Assembly: GCA_016788425.1 (NCBI GenBank) | Contig: JAEURQ010000002.1 | Span: 620,001 to 684,000, forward strand | Direction: 5' to 3' | DNA: 64,000 nucleotides | DNA from: Chthonomonas sp. | GTDB lineage: Bacteria > Armatimonadota > Fimbriimonadia > Fimbriimonadales > Fimbriimonadaceae | In this document: positions 42,511 through 50,455 of the stretch, piece by piece | Layout of the letters: every line of letters begins with the position of its first letter | Numbering within the stretch: the stretch's first letter is position 1 | The notes under the pieces: model-generated | Seen by the model: the letters and a program-made list of their open reading frames with translations, nothing else | Databases searched by the model: none | What the model was told of the DNA's origin: nothing | Translations under genes and position numbers: made by a program

Positions 42511-43194
42511 ATGAGTGCCGGTCTTCCGCCAATCCCAATACTCGATGAGGATTGGTCCTCTAGGCCGCCCATTGTGGAATGCAATCAGCCCTTGGTTGAG
42601 TTGCCCTCCGCAGGGCGGCTTTTTGCGGTCAGCATGTATTGTGTGGCTGGCCTCCCTGGGGCAACTGAGGCCGTCCTGGTTCGCGAGGAAGTACAGCGTC
42701 GTTTGGCTGTGGCGGTCGAGGCTTTGCCACATGAGATTGGTTTGAGAGTGAGCGACGGCTACCGCCCTCTGGTGGTGCAACAAGCCCTATGGGACGAAAT
42801 GATGGCAACCACGCGTCGCCTGAACCCTGAGTGGAGCGGCGAACAGCTGCTGGCGCAAACCCGGAGATTTGTCGCGAGTCCGGAGTTCAACCCTGTCCAA
42901 CCCCCGCCTCACTTGACCGGCGGTGCCGTCGATGTGTCGCTCATTTGCTTGGCCACCGGCGAACCCGTGGACGTAGGTACCTCTATGGATGACGCGCACG
43001 ACCTTTCCTTGACCAGCGCCTTGGAACGCGAGCCGCTTGGCGAGCCGGGCCGCATGCGCCGCGTGCTGTATCACGCCATGATCGGCGCCGGCTTCGTCAA
43101 CTACCCCAACGAGTGGTGGCACTACGAGTACGGCACCATCCGCTGGGCCAAGCAAACGGGCGCGCCGTGCGCTATCTACGGAGGCTTGCAATGA
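42511..43194 (+). CDS. M15 family D-Ala-D-Ala dipeptidase (VanX/DdpX-like)
   Basis: A 227-residue zinc dipeptidase. The zinc site is P-H-L-T-G-G-A-V-D-V-S (His and Asp), and the late E-W-W-H-Y-E-Y-G supplies the catalytic Glu and third ligand. The Arg of S-D-G-Y-R-P helps stabilise the transition state. It cuts D-alanyl-D-alanine, for wall recycling or resistance. TAAACT at 42499-42504 ends six bases before the ATG. Its stop overlaps the next start by ATGA, an unexpected coupling with an amidinotransferase. Confidence 0.9.
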   Translation: MSAGLPPIPILDEDWSSRPPIVECNQPLVELPSAGRLFAVSMYCVAGLPGATEAVLVREEVQRRLAVAVEALPHEIGLRVSDGYRPLVVQQALWDEMMATTRRLNPEWSGEQLLAQTRRFVASPEFNPVQPPPHLTGGAVDVSLICLATGEPVDVGTSMDDAHDLSLTSALEREPLGEPGRMRRVLYHAMIGAGFVNYPNEWWHYEYGTIRWAKQTGAPCAIYGGLQ

Positions 43195-44054
43195 CTCGCT
43201 CGCACGTGTTGATGGTCCGCCCCGACCACTTTTCGGTGAACCCCGAAACGGCGGCGACCAACGTGTTTCAGCGCCCGGTTGTGGGCGATATCGCCGAGCT
43301 CGCTTGCGCGGAGTTTGACAATGCAGTTGCGATGCTAAGCGAGGCGGGTGTCGAAGTGACGGTGCTGCCCGGTCTGCCGGACGCGCCCGACGCCGTCTTC
43401 CCGAATAACTGGATCAGCTTCCACGAGGATTTTGTCGTCGTGTATCCGATGCTCAACGCGAGTCGCCGTCGCGAGCGCCGGGTCGGCGCGCTCGCATCGT
43501 TGATCGGCAATCGCCGCATCATTGATCTGACTCAGTTTGAGGCGGATGGTCAAGCCCTGGAGGGCACGGGCAGCCTGGTGCTCGACCAAAAGAACAACCT
43601 CGCGTACGCTTGCTTAGGGCCGCGCACGCACCCGGCGCCCTTGGCCGAATGGTCCCGCCAAACCGGCATCAAGGTCATCGAGTTCGAAGCCGAGCTCGAT
43701 GGCAAGCCGGTGTATCACACCAACGTGATCATGGCGATCGGCGAAGACGAGGCGCTCATGTGGCACGGCTGCGGCGACGATGTCCGAGCCGGACTCGCCT
43801 CAACCGGTCACCGCATTGTGGAGCTTTCGGATGACGAGGTCCGGGGTTTCGCCGGCAACGCTATGGAATTGCAAGGTCACGAGCGCGCCTGGTGGATGTC
43901 GGCGACGGCACGAGCCGCGCTCACGGAAACACTGCAGCAGCCCATCTACTCGCCCGCCATCGCGACGATTGAAGCCTCAGGCGGCTCGCTTCGCTGCATG
44001 ATGTGCGAGGTAATTAGCGCAACGAACAGTTCTGCGAGACAGGTCCTAGGCTGA
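43191..44054 (+). CDS. Amidinotransferase-fold guanidine-modifying enzyme (CtlX-like)
   Basis: A 287-residue pentein-fold enzyme. Active-site features are F-P-N-N-W-I-S-F-H near residue 68, E-G-T-G-S-L-V-L-D, H-T-N-V-I-M-A-I (His), and the catalytic Cys in G-G-S-L-R-C-M-M-C-E near the C-terminus. It resembles the ctlX group, which acts in arginine/citrulline metabolism. It could deiminate arginine or a related guanidine compound. The start overlaps the stop of the dipeptidase gene by one base pair of ATGA. The 3' end overlaps the convergent gene by 9 bases. Confidence 0.85.
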   Translation: MTRSHVLMVRPDHFSVNPETAATNVFQRPVVGDIAELACAEFDNAVAMLSEAGVEVTVLPGLPDAPDAVFPNNWISFHEDFVVVYPMLNASRRRERRVGALASLIGNRRIIDLTQFEADGQALEGTGSLVLDQKNNLAYACLGPRTHPAPLAEWSRQTGIKVIEFEAELDGKPVYHTNVIMAIGEDEALMWHGCGDDVRAGLASTGHRIVELSDDEVRGFAGNAMELQGHERAWWMSATARAALTETLQQPIYSPAIATIEASGGSLRCMMCEVISATNSSARQVLG

Positions 44055-44795
44055 GCGCAAGGTTGCGGGGCTCAACCCGTCATACAGGAGTTCTAAGCCG
44101 TCGGCAGTTGGAAGGAAGACGCGATCGTGGCGGCCCCAAAGACCAACAGGCCATGGACTCAGTGCTCGCGGATTTAGGATAATATCCAGCCGTGGCTTCC
44201 AAGGGTCCTGATGTCGAATCAACTCATATGCCTTTAAGAACAAATCGACGGCATGCAGGCACTCATCCATGGTTTTGGCATTTCTGTCTAAAATTGAATC
44301 TAGGTCATGCTCAAAAATGCCGACTTGGGCAATTCGTAAGATTGATAGTGCAGAGATGCTTTGGTTCTCTGTATGGTCATTGAACCTCCAATGTTCATGC
44401 GACCTGTCGTTTAGTACTCTTGCTATGAGATGTGGGTACAGGACGGCTTCGCCGCGCCAAACTGCAAACACCAACATGTTAGGATGCTGACTGGCAGAAG
44501 ACAATTGCTCACTTTTCTTCTTAATTTTCCTCTTCAGCATCTCAAGAGCGGGGGCATCCTTAACAATCATGACGCCCTCTCTAATGAGCCTCTCGGCATA
44601 CTCGTCATCTTTTGCTTGTGTCGAGTGGTCGCGATCAGTGACTTCCCAAGTTGCCCTGATTCCGCGATGGTCCCAAGCTGAGAAATCCGGACGCTTGTTT
44701 CCAGACAATACTTCGTACCTAACATCGAGGCTCCCCTGCAACTCTTGCAAGTAATCCCAGACAAATGGTTCTGAGTTTTTTAGCTTTTTTGCCAT
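44046..44795 (-). CDS. Low-G+C protein, possible PD-(D/E)XK-type nuclease
   Basis: A 249-residue soluble protein, noticeably more A+T-rich than its neighbours. Residues about 30-55 read G-N-K-R-P-D-F-S-A-W, then A-T-W-E-V-T-D. This spacing of D and E-x-T recalls the PD-(D/E)XK core, though a Lys after the Glu is missing (Val-Thr instead). The rest is helical and has no known domain. It may be a recent arrival. It lies 47 bases downstream of nadE on the same strand. Confidence 0.55.
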   Translation of the reverse strand: MAKKLKNSEPFVWDYLQELQGSLDVRYEVLSGNKRPDFSAWDHRGIRATWEVTDRDHSTQAKDDEYAERLIREGVMIVKDAPALEMLKRKIKKKSEQLSSASQHPNMLVFAVWRGEAVLYPHLIARVLNDRSHEHWRFNDHTENQSISALSILRIAQVGIFEHDLDSILDRNAKTMDECLHAVDLFLKAYELIRHQDPWKPRLDIILNPRALSPWPVGLWGRHDRVFLPTADGLELLYDGLSPATLRSA

Positions 44796-44842
44796 TCAAA
44801 AACCAAGACGTGGACAGCGCACAAGCGGATGCAAAGGATTGT

Positions 44843-45706
44843 CTAGTAATCCACGGGACGCAGATAGTAGTCGTTGATGCTCGTGTCCGTGAGCATCGCG
44901 ACCGTCGGCAAATGCCGCTTCCAGTGCGTGCCATCCACGCGCCGCCAGACAAGCTGGACCTCGGCATCGGGGAAGCCAAGACCAACCAACCCGGCGCGGT
45001 CATAGCCTTGCAGTAGGTAATGCAGAATCAGGTCGGCGCGGGCGTAGCTGATGCCGAAATCACCCTCATCCGTTTGCCCCGGAACTAGGTCCGCCGAGGC
45101 GGGTTTGTCCACAATCACCTCGGGCACGCCCAACTCGCGGGCGATGTCCCAAACTTGGGACTTGAGCAAGTCGCCCAGCGGATTGATCGGCGGGCTATCG
45201 TCGGCGTGCCAAGTAAAGTAGCCAAACAGCCGCTCAGTTTTGTTGCCCGTGCCAATTGGAAGGCCGCCGATGGCCGCGCTCTGATCAAACAAAATATTGG
45301 CGCGGCATCGCGCGCAAACATTGCCGATGCGCGTGGCGGAAACCTCGCCGCCGAGCTGGGTCAGGTAGCCATCCACCATGTCCGTAATCGGGATCGTCAT
45401 TGGTTTGAGGCCGAGGTCGTCAATGACCAGCTGCGCGTGGTCCAGTGAGTTTTGCGAACTGATTTTGTACGGCATGCGCACGACGAGTGTGTTTTCGGGA
45501 CCGAACGCCCGCGCGCAAAGGTAGGCGACCGCTGCGGAATCCACGCCGCCCGACAGACCCAGCACGGCTCGGTGAATGTTGCGCCGCACCTTGCACTCGT
45601 GCACCAAAAACCGCACCAGCCAATCCACGACGAGGGGCGGATTGATCGCCAGCACCTCGGCGGTGGGGGCCGCTTTTTTCGGCGCGCGGACAATCGGGAC
45701 GCTCAT
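44843..45706 (-). CDS. nadE: Ammonia-dependent NAD synthetase
   Basis: A 287-residue enzyme, single-domain and close to the ammonia-type length. The ATP pyrophosphatase loop is L-S-G-G-V-D-S-A-A-V; other family features are G-T-G-N-K-T-E-R-L-F-G-Y-F-T and K-P-A-S-A-D-L-x-P-G-Q-T-D-E. It makes NAD from deamido-NAD, ATP and ammonia in the cytoplasm. No glutaminase domain is present. A minus-strand TAGACT at 45713-45718 ends six bases before the ATG. It is divergent from the lipM-like gene across only 30 bases. Confidence 0.95.
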   Translation of the reverse strand: MSVPIVRAPKKAAPTAEVLAINPPLVVDWLVRFLVHECKVRRNIHRAVLGLSGGVDSAAVAYLCARAFGPENTLVVRMPYKISSQNSLDHAQLVIDDLGLKPMTIPITDMVDGYLTQLGGEVSATRIGNVCARCRANILFDQSAAIGGLPIGTGNKTERLFGYFTWHADDSPPINPLGDLLKSQVWDIARELGVPEVIVDKPASADLVPGQTDEGDFGISYARADLILHYLLQGYDRAGLVGLGFPDAEVQLVWRRVDGTHWKRHLPTVAMLTDTSINDYYLRPVDY

Positions 45707-45712
45707 GCTTCT

Positions 45713-45730
45713 AGTCTACGCGAGTAAGCT
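45713..45730. promoter_or_regulatory. Paired divergent -10 elements in a 30-base gap
   Basis: The 30 bases between two divergent start codons (45707-45736) hold TAGACT on the minus strand (45713-45718) and TAAGCT on the plus strand (45725-45730). Each ends six bases before its ATG. The upstream (-35) region of each promoter must lie inside the other gene. Confidence 0.6.
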
Positions 45731-45736
45731 AGCGGC

Positions 45737-46387
45737 ATGCCATTTCTCTCGCCGGAAGGTGAGTTTAATATGAACGAAGACCGCCGGTTACTCGCCGCGG
45801 CCGAGGCGGGTCAGCCGGGTTGGCGAGTCTACAGTTGGGCTGAGCCTTGCGTGACCCTGGGGCTGAGTCAGCGGCCGGAGCGCGATCTGTTGCCCGAAGC
45901 GGAGATTGGTTTCGCGCCTCGACCGACCGGCGGTCGCGCCGTGCTCCACGGTCACGATATTACGGTGGGGCTCGCGTTTCCGCTTCTCTTGCTGGGCTTA
46001 AGCACCGGCGAGCGGAGCGTGGCGCGGGTCTATCGGGCGGCGATCGCGCCGATGGTGGTCGCTCTGCGAGCGGCGGGGATTGACGCGATGTTCGGCGATG
46101 ATCGCCCGAGTGTGCTCACCGGCGGACGCAGCAGCGACTGCTTCAGTCTGCTCAGCGGCAACGACGTGATCAATGCCGTCACTGGCACTAAGCTCGGCGG
46201 ATGCGCCCTGAAGGTCACCGAAACCGCCGTGCTCGTGCAGGCAAGTTTGCCGGTCAGAATGCCGCAGATCAACACGCAAAAGGTGTTCCGGCTCCCGGCG
46301 GCGGTCTACCCGACCGATATTCCGCGGGAGCTTTTTGAACAGGCGTTAGGCCAGGCTTGCCAGCAGACGGTGATGGCGCATGCTTGA
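45737..46387 (+). CDS. Lipoate/octanoate transferase family protein (LipM/LplA-like)
   Basis: A 216-residue protein of the biotin/lipoate ligase fold. It has R-P-T-G-G-R-A-V-L-H-G-H-D-I-T, the family's binding loop, then D-C-F-S-L-L-S and G-T-K-L-G-G-C-A-L-K, which place a Cys and a Lys as in LipM octanoyltransferase (the Cys would carry the acyl group). It moves octanoate or lipoate to carrier proteins. An exact choice between LipM and LplA cannot be made by eye. It overlaps the RbsA-type gene by 8 bases. TAAGCT at 45725-45730 ends six bases before the ATG. Confidence 0.8.
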   Translation: MPFLSPEGEFNMNEDRRLLAAAEAGQPGWRVYSWAEPCVTLGLSQRPERDLLPEAEIGFAPRPTGGRAVLHGHDITVGLAFPLLLLGLSTGERSVARVYRAAIAPMVVALRAAGIDAMFGDDRPSVLTGGRSSDCFSLLSGNDVINAVTGTKLGGCALKVTETAVLVQASLPVRMPQINTQKVFRLPAAVYPTDIPRELFEQALGQACQQTVMAHA

Positions 46388-47798
46388 GGCGCGGCAGGTC
46401 AGCAAAAGCTACCCCGGCGTGCGCGCGCTGGCCGATGTTTCGCTGGCGGTTGCGCCGGGCGAGTGCGTTGCGCTGATCGGCGAAAATGGGGCGGGGAAGT
46501 CTACGCTCATCCGCTCGCTGAGCGGAATCGAGAATCCCGATTCCGGGCAGGTCGCGACGTCGGGGCCCATCGCAGTGATCTTCCAGGAGCTCACAGCCAT
46601 TCCCGACCTGGATGTGGCGAGCAACATTTATCTGGGCCACGAGCCTAAGCGCGGCCCGATCATTGATCAGGCCAAGCTGCACGCCGATGCCGCCGCCGTA
46701 CTTGCGCGAATCGGGAGCAGCATCGCGCCGACCACGATGATGCGTGACCTCTCGGTGGCGAGTCAGCAGATGGTGGAGATCGCCAAAGCGATCGCGCGGC
46801 AAGCGAAGTTCGTGATCATGGACGAACCGACTTCCAGCCTGAGCGCGGGTGAAACCGATGCCCTGCTGAGCCTGGTTCAGGAACTCAAAGCGAGCGGTGT
46901 CGGAGTGCTGTACGTGTCGCACCGTCTCGGCGAGATCATGCGCATCGCCGATCGCGTGGTGGCCCTGCGCGACGGGAAAAACGCAGGCGAACTCACCGCC
47001 GCGGAGATGACCATCGAGACCATGGTGCAGATGATGGTCGGTCGCGAACTGGCCGCGTACGAACCCAAAGCGCACTCGCCGGGCGCAACTCGCCTGCAGG
47101 TCACCGGTCTTCGCACCAAGGCAAATCCTGAGCGCGAGATTACGTTTTGCGTGGCTGCGGGAGAGGTTGTTTGTTTGGCCGGGCTGGTGGGCGCGGGCCG
47201 CACGGAAGTCGTGGAAGCTCTCGCCGGGGTTCAAAAGCCGCGCGGCGGTTCGGTGCAGGTGGATGGACGCGAGGTGCCGCTCAACAACGTGCGCGCCGCC
47301 ATCGGCGCCGGCATCTGCCTGGTGCCGGAAGATCGGCGTCAAAGCGGGCTGCTCACCGAGCTTTCTGTGCTAGAGAACTTTGCCTTGCCGAATCGCCATG
47401 CGGCCCGCCTGGATACCCAGCGCGAGCAAGAACTCGCCACAAGCCTCGTCGAAAAAATGAGCGTCAAAACCTCGACTACGAGCACGGCAGTTAGGACGCT
47501 GAGCGGTGGTAATCAGCAGAAAATCGTCATCGGCAAGTGGTTGCCGCATCAGCCCAAGGTACTCATTCTCGACGAGCCGACGCGCGGCATCGACGTGGGT
47601 TCCAAGGCCGAGATTTACGACCTCATTCAGAACCTGGTGGAGCAGGGCATGGCGTGTCTTGTCGTGAGCAGCGACATGGAAGAGGTCCTGCGCCTGGGCG
47701 ATCGCATTTTGGTGATGTCGGAGGGCCGCTTGTCTGGCGAACTCAGCCGCACCGAAGCCACCGAGGAAGCGATTATGGCCTTGGCCGCTCCGGTTTAA
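46380..47798 (+). CDS. Sugar ABC transporter ATPase, RbsA/MglA type
   Basis: A 472-residue protein with two ATPase halves. The first has Walker A G-E-N-G-A-G-K-S-T, signature L-S-V-A-S-Q-Q and Walker B F-V-I-M-D-E-P. The second half has a degenerate P-loop (G-L-V-G-A-G-R-T-E), as in RbsA, and signature L-S-G-G-N-Q-Q-K. It would power import of ribose, galactose or a nucleoside. No permease or binding protein lies next to it, and it overlaps a lipoate-type gene by 8 bases. It ends in a 4-base overlap with a convergent gene. Confidence 0.92.
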   Translation: MLEARQVSKSYPGVRALADVSLAVAPGECVALIGENGAGKSTLIRSLSGIENPDSGQVATSGPIAVIFQELTAIPDLDVASNIYLGHEPKRGPIIDQAKLHADAAAVLARIGSSIAPTTMMRDLSVASQQMVEIAKAIARQAKFVIMDEPTSSLSAGETDALLSLVQELKASGVGVLYVSHRLGEIMRIADRVVALRDGKNAGELTAAEMTIETMVQMMVGRELAAYEPKAHSPGATRLQVTGLRTKANPEREITFCVAAGEVVCLAGLVGAGRTEVVEALAGVQKPRGGSVQVDGREVPLNNVRAAIGAGICLVPEDRRQSGLLTELSVLENFALPNRHAARLDTQREQELATSLVEKMSVKTSTTSTAVRTLSGGNQQKIVIGKWLPHQPKVLILDEPTRGIDVGSKAEIYDLIQNLVEQGMACLVVSSDMEEVLRLGDRILVMSEGRLSGELSRTEATEEAIMALAAPV

Positions 47799-48625
47799 CG
47801 GCGCTGGCTTTCGATCAGTAACTCAGCTAGGTGGCGTGGATGCGTCATGTGCGCCATCGGCGTGATGCCGTTGTAGCTCCAGACGAACCAGCGACCCTTT
47901 TGGTAAGTGCGCAGGAGCGCGAACTCCTCGGTGGAGGCCGTCTCCTCGCGCATGGTGCCGCCGCTCTTCTCGACCAGCCCTCGCGCCACTTCCCACGTGC
48001 CGGCGTAGGTCTCGGGCGTAATCTGGGTCGTGGTCATAATCACCGTCATTTTCCCGGCGATGGCCGGCTGCACGATTGGGTCCCAAATGCTGAGGTGCGC
48101 CGGAAGCGGCTTGCGCTCGGTGGTCACCGCCGGATCAAGCGACCCGTACAGCGAATCGGCGAGAATCACAGTTTTTAGTTGGCTGGCAAGGGCCGGGTCC
48201 TGGATGAGGTTGCGCACCGCGCCAAACCCCGCGCTGAAACTGGTGATGCCCCACTGCTGCGTGGGCTTGCCAAGGGCGGCGTCAATCTGCTCTCGCCACG
48301 CGCGGAAGCTACCGATCTCGGTGAACGGCTTGCCATACACGGTGGAGCCTTGGCCGAAGTTGCAGATCACCACCGGCGTGCGCCACTTGGCGCGTTGGTA
48401 TTCGGAAACCACAAACCACGGCGCGGAGTGAAAGTGAATCCAGACTTCGGGCTTGCGGGGAGCCCGGTACCCGTCGGGCACAAAGAGGGTCGCTTTTAGG
48501 TCGCCGACGTTGAGCTCGGTGACTTTGCCGCCCGTGATTTCGGTCGGCGGCCCGATCTGTCGCTCGCGCATGATCGGCGGGGTGGGGCCAGCGGCGATCG
48601 CCGCGAGGCAAAGCAAAGGGCTCAT
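47795..48625 (-). CDS. Exported alpha/beta-hydrolase-like protein
   Basis: A 276-residue protein from ATG 48625, which overlaps the stop of the upstream DinB gene (ATGA). It has a signal peptide (about 1-16) and a hydrolase-like core: W-I-H-F-H-S-A-P-W, then T-S-F-S-A-G-F-G as a nucleophile elbow (S-x-S-x-G), and a late W-S-Y-N-G. A catalytic His near the end (M-A-H-M-T-H-P) is likely. Substrate unknown; an esterase-like activity is a guess. Confidence 0.7.
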   Translation of the reverse strand: MSPLLCLAAIAAGPTPPIMRERQIGPPTEITGGKVTELNVGDLKATLFVPDGYRAPRKPEVWIHFHSAPWFVVSEYQRAKWRTPVVICNFGQGSTVYGKPFTEIGSFRAWREQIDAALGKPTQQWGITSFSAGFGAVRNLIQDPALASQLKTVILADSLYGSLDPAVTTERKPLPAHLSIWDPIVQPAIAGKMTVIMTTTQITPETYAGTWEVARGLVEKSGGTMREETASTEEFALLRTYQKGRWFVWSYNGITPMAHMTHPRHLAELLIESQRR

Positions 48626-49101
48626 TTCGGGAATCCCGGCGCGCCCATGATCAGATACGCCTGGCCGTGGTGGTAGCCCGGGTGAAACGCCATGCGCGCC
48701 ATCGCGCCGGTGCCGGTGATGACCGGGCCCAGGGCACTGGTGAGCTGCACATCGCGGATGCTCGCCTCGGCGGCGAAGAGTTCGCGGGCGGCTTTTTCGC
48801 CCATCACGAGCGCCTGTAGCACGAGCTCGGGCGTGATCTCCGCATCCGGGTAAGGGAAGGGCAGATCGTTCACCGAACCCTCGGTTGCGCATCGCGCGAC
48901 CTTGGCCTCGAACTCGTCAAGCTCCTTGCCCAGGCACTGGGCGGTAAACCACACTTCCACGCCAGCCACATGAATCGCCATCTGCCCGATCGTGAGCGCG
49001 TCATCGTGGAGCTTAAAGTTCAGTTGAGCCTGGTTCAATGCCTCCACCGAACTGGCAAACCGCCCCCGGCTGATGTTGTAGGATTCTTCAAAATCGAGCA
49101 T
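48622..49101 (-). CDS. DinB-fold protein
   Basis: A 159-residue DinB superfamily member with His in M-A-I-H-V-A-G and H-P-G-Y-H-H-G-Q at the C-terminus. A minus-strand TAAACT (49108-49113) ends six bases before the ATG, so the mRNA should be leaderless. It is coupled to the downstream hydrolase-like gene (ATGA), which hints at a joint role. Its 5' side faces the lipoprotein pair. Confidence 0.85.
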   Translation of the reverse strand: MLDFEESYNISRGRFASSVEALNQAQLNFKLHDDALTIGQMAIHVAGVEVWFTAQCLGKELDEFEAKVARCATEGSVNDLPFPYPDAEITPELVLQALVMGEKAARELFAAEASIRDVQLTSALGPVITGTGAMARMAFHPGYHHGQAYLIMGAPGFPK

Positions 49102-49107
49102 AGCGGC

Positions 49108-49135
49108 AGTTTACACTCGCAACTTGGCATATAAT
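49108..49135. promoter_or_regulatory. Divergent -10 elements, DinB gene and lipoprotein gene
   Basis: The minus-strand TAAACT (49108-49113) and the plus-strand TATAAT (49130-49135) each end six bases before their ATG. TTTACA (49110-49115) is a possible plus-strand -35, but at a short spacing. Confidence 0.6.
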
Positions 49136-49141
49136 TGCGTT

Positions 49142-50413
49142 ATGCGATTGCGCTTCTTGACACCATGGCTCCTTATTGTGGCGGGCTGCGGAGGCGGTGG
49201 GGGCACCTCCGCAAAGTCGCCCGTATTGGACGCTTTCCACAGCACGTTTAAACCGTATCTGGCGCAAGATTTGTGGACCGAAACCGAGATAGGCGACGCT
49301 GGCACATGGCTAGCAGTACCCGCCATTTACGCTGCGCGCACGAACAACGGCGAAATCATGGCCGAGTATCGCAAGTTCTTCGATCGAATGCTCGATTCAA
49401 TCACCGAACTTCCGAGCTCCGATGTGCATCGCATTCAGTTTGCCTACCTTATCGCCGTTTTCATCGGTGAAGCCCATCGGCATGGGCTTGATGCCTCGAT
49501 TCCGCCGAAACTTCCCGAGTTTGCAGCCCGCGAATTCAAGCGCTTGTGGAATGAAAAGCCGGCCTGGCAGTGGGTTGGCCCGGGGTTCCCAGGCGGGATT
49601 CAAGAAAAGGTGAATTGGAAGTTGGCCGCGGGTCCAACTTCGCCAAGCTACTTGCGTGTGATCAACGACGACGAGATGCTCACCATGTGCACGGCCGCCG
49701 AACTTGTCAAGTTCGCACGGGAGACGGGCAAACTCGGAAGTTTTCTCGCCGACCTCGAAACGGCCACCGAACTCGGGGTGGCCACAGTCAAAGTAAGAGG
49801 CGAGGATACAAGTGAGGGCGGTTGGCTCTTTAATCGCGGTCTTTGGTATGACCACCAGGATTTCGAGTACAGCTCTTACACAACGCCGCCCGATCCGTAC
49901 GGCTACCAAAATGGACGACGAGCAAATGTTGCCGAGCCAATCTCCAATTCTATGCGCCTAGGTGCCTGGCTTCAATCTCTCCAGCACGGCGCACAGGATT
50001 CCGAGGATGTGTCCGAACTGCGCAGGATTCGCGGGCGAATGGCCTGGCAAATTCTCAATCGAGTCGCGAAAAAGAATCCGACCAACCCTAATGTTCGCCT
50101 CGCATTTACGAATTACATGGATGGGCACAATGGCTATTACCAGTACCGTTCCAACTCGCAGCCAGGGTTTGAACCATCTGCGCTCAGCGGGACGCCGTTC
50201 ATGGGTTGGTGGGGAATGTTAGGTGGCAGTTCGATCGGCGCGATGTATGACGAAATGGCAAGCATGTTCCCCCTCAGTTCCCGCGAATTCTATCTTTACA
50301 GCATCGAAACAAACCAGTATCGCAACCCTGCTGTGCGCGATCCGGCTAGCTTTTATAGCGGTTTGCGTTGGATGGTCTGCAAAATGGCGGCGGAAATCGC
50401 CGTTCGCGAGTAG
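49142..50413 (+). CDS. Lipoprotein of unknown function, copy A of a tandem pair
   Basis: A 423-residue protein with a lipoprotein signal: L-L-I-V-A-G-C with Cys16. The G-rich linker after it is followed by a helical body. It is clearly related to the next gene along its whole length. Shared blocks include V-H-R-I-Q-F-A-Y, A-R-E-F-K-R-x-W-N-E, G-G-W-L-F-N-R-G, N-Y-M-D-G-H-N-G, and S-G-T-P-x-x-G-W-W-G near the end. Many Trp, Asp and Glu suggest an (alpha/alpha) barrel that could act on glycans, but I recognise no family. TATAAT at 49130-49135 ends six bases before ATG 49142, which is why the in-frame TTG 49124 was not used. Confidence 0.75.
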   Translation: MRLRFLTPWLLIVAGCGGGGGTSAKSPVLDAFHSTFKPYLAQDLWTETEIGDAGTWLAVPAIYAARTNNGEIMAEYRKFFDRMLDSITELPSSDVHRIQFAYLIAVFIGEAHRHGLDASIPPKLPEFAAREFKRLWNEKPAWQWVGPGFPGGIQEKVNWKLAAGPTSPSYLRVINDDEMLTMCTAAELVKFARETGKLGSFLADLETATELGVATVKVRGEDTSEGGWLFNRGLWYDHQDFEYSSYTTPPDPYGYQNGRRANVAEPISNSMRLGAWLQSLQHGAQDSEDVSELRRIRGRMAWQILNRVAKKNPTNPNVRLAFTNYMDGHNGYYQYRSNSQPGFEPSALSGTPFMGWWGMLGGSSIGAMYDEMASMFPLSSREFYLYSIETNQYRNPAVRDPASFYSGLRWMVCKMAAEIAVRE

Positions 50414-50421
50414 GCACCATT

Positions 50422-50449
50422 TTGGTTTTGCGCAGAAATGGCTTATAAT
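50422..50449 (+). promoter_or_regulatory. Promoter of lipoprotein B (leaderless)
   Basis: TTGGTT (50422-50427), a 16-base spacer and TATAAT (50444-50449), which ends six bases before ATG 50456. It begins only 9 bases after the stop of copy A. Confidence 0.7.
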
Positions 50450-50455
50450 CACACC

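Noticed and set aside
46269-47342. A 357-codon frame on the minus strand opposite the RbsA-type ATPase
   Set aside because: The plus-strand protein has both Walker and signature motifs; the minus-strand frame has none.
48626-48892. A longer reading frame for the hydrolase-like gene, starting at 48892
   Set aside because: The first 89 codons overlap the DinB gene and are Arg/His-rich shadow. The ATG at 48625 gives a signal peptide and an ATGA overlap.
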